Source: Chrysoperla carnea (Eukaryota; Arthropoda; Insecta; Neuroptera; Chrysopidae). From it: 64,000 nucleotides of DNA. Shown here one piece after another: positions 60,867 to 64,000 of this stretch; the stretch's first letter is position 1, and each line of letters starts with the position of its first letter. Both the position numbers and the translations under genes were made by a program. Below the pieces are notes generated by a model. It ran no database searches. It saw nothing but the letters and a program-made list of their open reading frames with translations, and was not told the DNA's origin. The stretch spans positions 42,355,172 to 42,419,171 of the forward strand of contig NC_058339.1 of NCBI RefSeq assembly GCF_905475395.1, written 5' to 3'.

Positions 60867-63841
60867 ACCTGATCATCGATGATTTATCTATAAATATCAC
60901 CTGACCAATTCATGATTGGTTTTTAATAGTTTAGGACGCAACAATGAAGGCAAAGATGAAAGTAATTTTGACTTCTCACAAATAATTTAAAAGATGGACA
61001 AGATAAACATCTTTATGAAAGTTAACATATATCCCTACCTCCCCTGGAGAGTATAATTACGCTTATCCAATTCATACTAATGATGGCCACATTGTAATTG
61101 AAATGCAAAAATATGAACAGAAATTGATCTTTGAGTTCATGTGAATAGGAATTTCATATAAACAGAATTAACGTTTTATTAAAAAACTATGAATAAGAAT
61201 TTTTTTTAGCATCCTAAACTTCTGCGATACTATTTTGGTCAAATAAATATAGGACATATTATTAAATATGCTCTTGATTTTAGATCGGAAGTTTTTAGAA
61301 GTTTTATGCTTTAGCGTAAATCAATCGAATTACATTCAGGAAAACTGTTATTTAACCAAGAAAAAGTAAACTAACTTGACTAGGTTTTATAATAGATTGA
61401 ATTTGTTATTTTTCATTCAATTTAGCTGTTTTAATGGTTAGATACAACTTACAAACTTTAAAAAACTTGATATTTGCAACTTAAATAATATAATCAGCAC
61501 AGGTGTACAACTATTTATTTTATTAGCTCGAGTCAGATTGAAATCTTCTCTATCTTGTTTTAACTATAGCGTGCGTGGCATGGTTAGACGAACTTACAAT
61601 ATATCTGTATGAAATAACGGTTTGATCAATTAAGTAAGTGTTCAACAAGTGTTGTAAAGGTAACACTCTAGTAATAGTTTTTGTTATCCAAGCTGGACCA
61701 AGTTGATGTCAATTAAGTAATTCTACAAAGATGAAATAAAAAAAATTTTTTTATTTATTTTTTTGTAAATAAAGCTTTTTATAATTACAAGATTCATGAG
61801 TATAAAATTATTTTACGTACTTTCACAATTTTAAATATTATAATGTTGCCTTGGTACGCGATTTTAAAATAGATAAAATTTACAAGAAAATGGTCTCTTA
61901 CAAATTAATTTCCATGAAAGTGCAAAATACTTGTAATAATTAAAAATATAAAAATATTTCTGCCAGGATAATCCCTGGCACACCTAGTCCATATTGTACT
62001 TATCGTTAAATAGCATTGATTCATATGCGAAATTTCGAAATCCTTGTTAGTGCAGTTTTACTGTCACGGATTCCAAGCTTATTACGTTTTGGATGAAACA
62101 GTTGCTCAAATTGTAATGTATTTCAAATATTTATTTAAATTTTGGAAACACTATATCGACTGCTTAAAAAATGGCAAAGTTTTAAATTTATCATTTGTGA
62201 AACTTTAAAGTTTAGTTTAGGAAAAAATGAAAAAAAAAAAACTTCTGGCGCAAGAAGATTTTTCTCATCTCAAGACAATAAATCTTTTTTTTCTGTGGAT
62301 ATTTAACGAGATTTTTTGCGGATGTCCAACAACAACGGTATCTTATTGGTAAAGGTATAGAATCTAAACTATAGATGCAAAATTTATACTCTATACATGG
62401 AGATATGTTCATGATCTTCACGATCGTTAACCCGCGGAGAACTTGTTTCAGCCAGCCGAGTCCCTTTTTTATTCGCGTGGTCCTTTTTTAATCGTTCGAA
62501 TTAAATTTAAAATATGTAAGCGAAGACAATTTTTTACCCACGACGATCAATCTGTTAAAACGCGTGGTTCTCAGTGCCGCATGGGAATAAAGGAACTGGA
62601 TTTACGAGACACTGAAGTTATTTCTATTGAAGCTTAATGGAACATAATTTAGTCAACCCCGCCCCCCCCCCTTTCCTCATCTAAAATTTTCAGAATTGAT
62701 TTAGACTCAGTACATACAACTTCATATAAAATAAAAAAGCAAGAGTTTTTTCCGCAAATGCCCTGGCTCGTACATCCTTAATGACAATTTAATTACTGAA
62801 AAAAAACAAAAAAGAGTATTAAAATTGAACTTTTAATATAATAATTAATCCACTTATTACCATCAATGAAGAAAGAAGATGATTTTGAAGAATAATATGG
62901 TAGATGGATTATAAACGTCGGGTGTTTGTCTGGCCGGTCTCGGTTCTATGCATTTCGATTTCAAAACGAACAACAAGCAAGAAGCACAGTATAGATAGAT
63001 AGTCTGATTAAAAACACAACAGTGAATGAACTTAAAATATCAACCATGTGGTATAGTGTGTGTAATGTTATTCGCTCGACGTTCGCCGGTATAAAATATA
63101 AACAACATAACACTTCGAATCGAGCAAGATATACACATACGATCGCTTCTGTGCTCATCATTCATATTGAATTATAATGATATGCGATAATATAAAGTCG
63201 TTTTTGATCGTAAATCCGTTTCCGCTTTCTTTTTTGTTATGTTTAATGACAGGTTTATCTTTTATTAATAGTATGTAATAAATTTCAGTTTTTTTCATCT
63301 TACAATTATTGTTTTTATAATTACTGTTTTATGATTAGATAGACAGATTCGCAGTTAATTTTATCTTTTTTTTTATTAACTGTAAAATTAGGTACCACAT
63401 TTCATTATGTTAGTTTTTGGGACTTCGTTTGTATCTACATTCATAAGAATAGACCGTAAGATAAAATCGTGACTGATTTCGCAAAAATCTCATAAGCTTT
63501 CATACTTTCGATTGACAGTATACTTCTAAAACGAAGAAAATAGAGAAGATGCATTAATTTTTTTTGCCACAAATTCATATATTTCGCAACCGTTTGACGA
63601 TGGCGATGAAAGAATAATTTTTCGAGTTGTTTCCAAGTAAAATTATGTTATAATATTGTAAAAACAAGTTGAGAGACAAGCTATTTATCATTTTGCATGT
63701 TATTTTATACTAAACGTTACTAAACCGATATGCTGACGTCACTGGCGTTTGAATTTACAGTTCAGAAAAACCATTTTCAATTGTAAAGTTACATTACAAA
63801 TTAATAAAAATTTTTTTTGTAACTTTCGAAAAAAAATAAAA

Positions 63842-64000
63842 TTAAGGTAGTACGAGCGCTACTGCAAGTTTTCGATTTGTGGATGAAATAATTTGTACCT
63901 TATTTTCAACATTGATGATGAAATTTGTTATAACTTCATTAATGTAGACGAAAAATAAGAATAAAATTCTTTTTCGGAATATCGAAAGCTAAATAATCAA
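63842..64000. repeat. Foldback element D3, cut by the window end
   Basis: Starts AATTAAGGTAGTACGAGCGC, like the outer end of D2, and continues with TTTTCAACATTGATGATGAA and GACGAAAAATAAGAATAAAA, like the arm of D1. It therefore links D1 and D2 into one family. Confidence 0.6.

Larger units (their letters stand above)
39616..64000. other. Gene-poor, repeat-rich stretch to the window end
   Basis: Apart from the tRNA-Asp at 53810 and copies of families A-E, I see no gene. Stretches 42100-43060, 44880-45060, 54880-55560 and 59430-59640 are less AT-rich and may be old insertions, but no protein or RNA family is recognisable. A run of C lies at about 62662-62672. Confidence 0.45.

Noticed and set aside
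62443-62637. 64-residue ORF in a slightly GC-richer patch near the right end
   Set aside because: No family or conserved motif seen, and no neighbouring exon.

Overview
This window is AT-rich nuclear DNA of an insect. The evidence is the C-terminal half of a highwire/MYCBP2-type E3 ligase gene split into many short exons with canonical GT-AG introns, eukaryotic tRNA genes with internal A and B boxes, two metazoan-type 7SL RNA copies, a mariner remnant, and several insect-style interspersed repeats. The order of insect cannot be decided from the sequence alone.

Layout. Positions 3545-11971 hold three genes of the LigB / 4,5-DOPA extradiol dioxygenase family. One is on the minus strand, and two recent tandem copies are on the plus strand. 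All three share a two-exon structure with a phase-1 intron at the same place, just after the first active-site His motif. The first exon supplies a hydrophobic N-terminus (signal peptide or anchor), so a normally cytosolic enzyme is predicted to enter the secretory route. Positions 13918-31134 (minus) hold 26 exons of highwire. All intron phases agree, and the exons give about 2,578 residues from a filamin-like region through SH3-like repeats, a DOC domain and a RING to the C-terminal tandem-cysteine domain. The essential residues of the RING-Cys-relay mechanism are present. The N-terminal half of highwire is not in the window.

The highwire introns and the DNA just upstream hold a cluster of RNA polymerase III genes: five tRNA-Asp(GTC) copies (27295-33574) and two copies of 7SL signal recognition particle RNA in opposite orientations (27687-27983 minus, 32787-33080 plus). 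A sixth tRNA-Asp lies at 53810-53881.

From about 33.6 kb to the end the DNA is nearly gene-free. It holds one plausible plus-strand first exon of a leucine-rich-repeat protein (38712-38996), an internally deleted mariner (39061-39615), a LINE 3' fragment (34717-35224) and at least five repeat families. The most frequent family, with eight copies, has a terminal hairpin, subterminal inverted repeats and a GACG microsatellite, which is the layout of a non-autonomous Helentron (DINE/INE-like) element.

How the genes relate: the three dioxygenases form one expanded enzyme cluster, while highwire is a separate, conserved neuronal ubiquitin-ligase gene. Its introns have taken in Pol III genes and repeats. 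All calls come from reading the sequence and general family knowledge; no searches were run.
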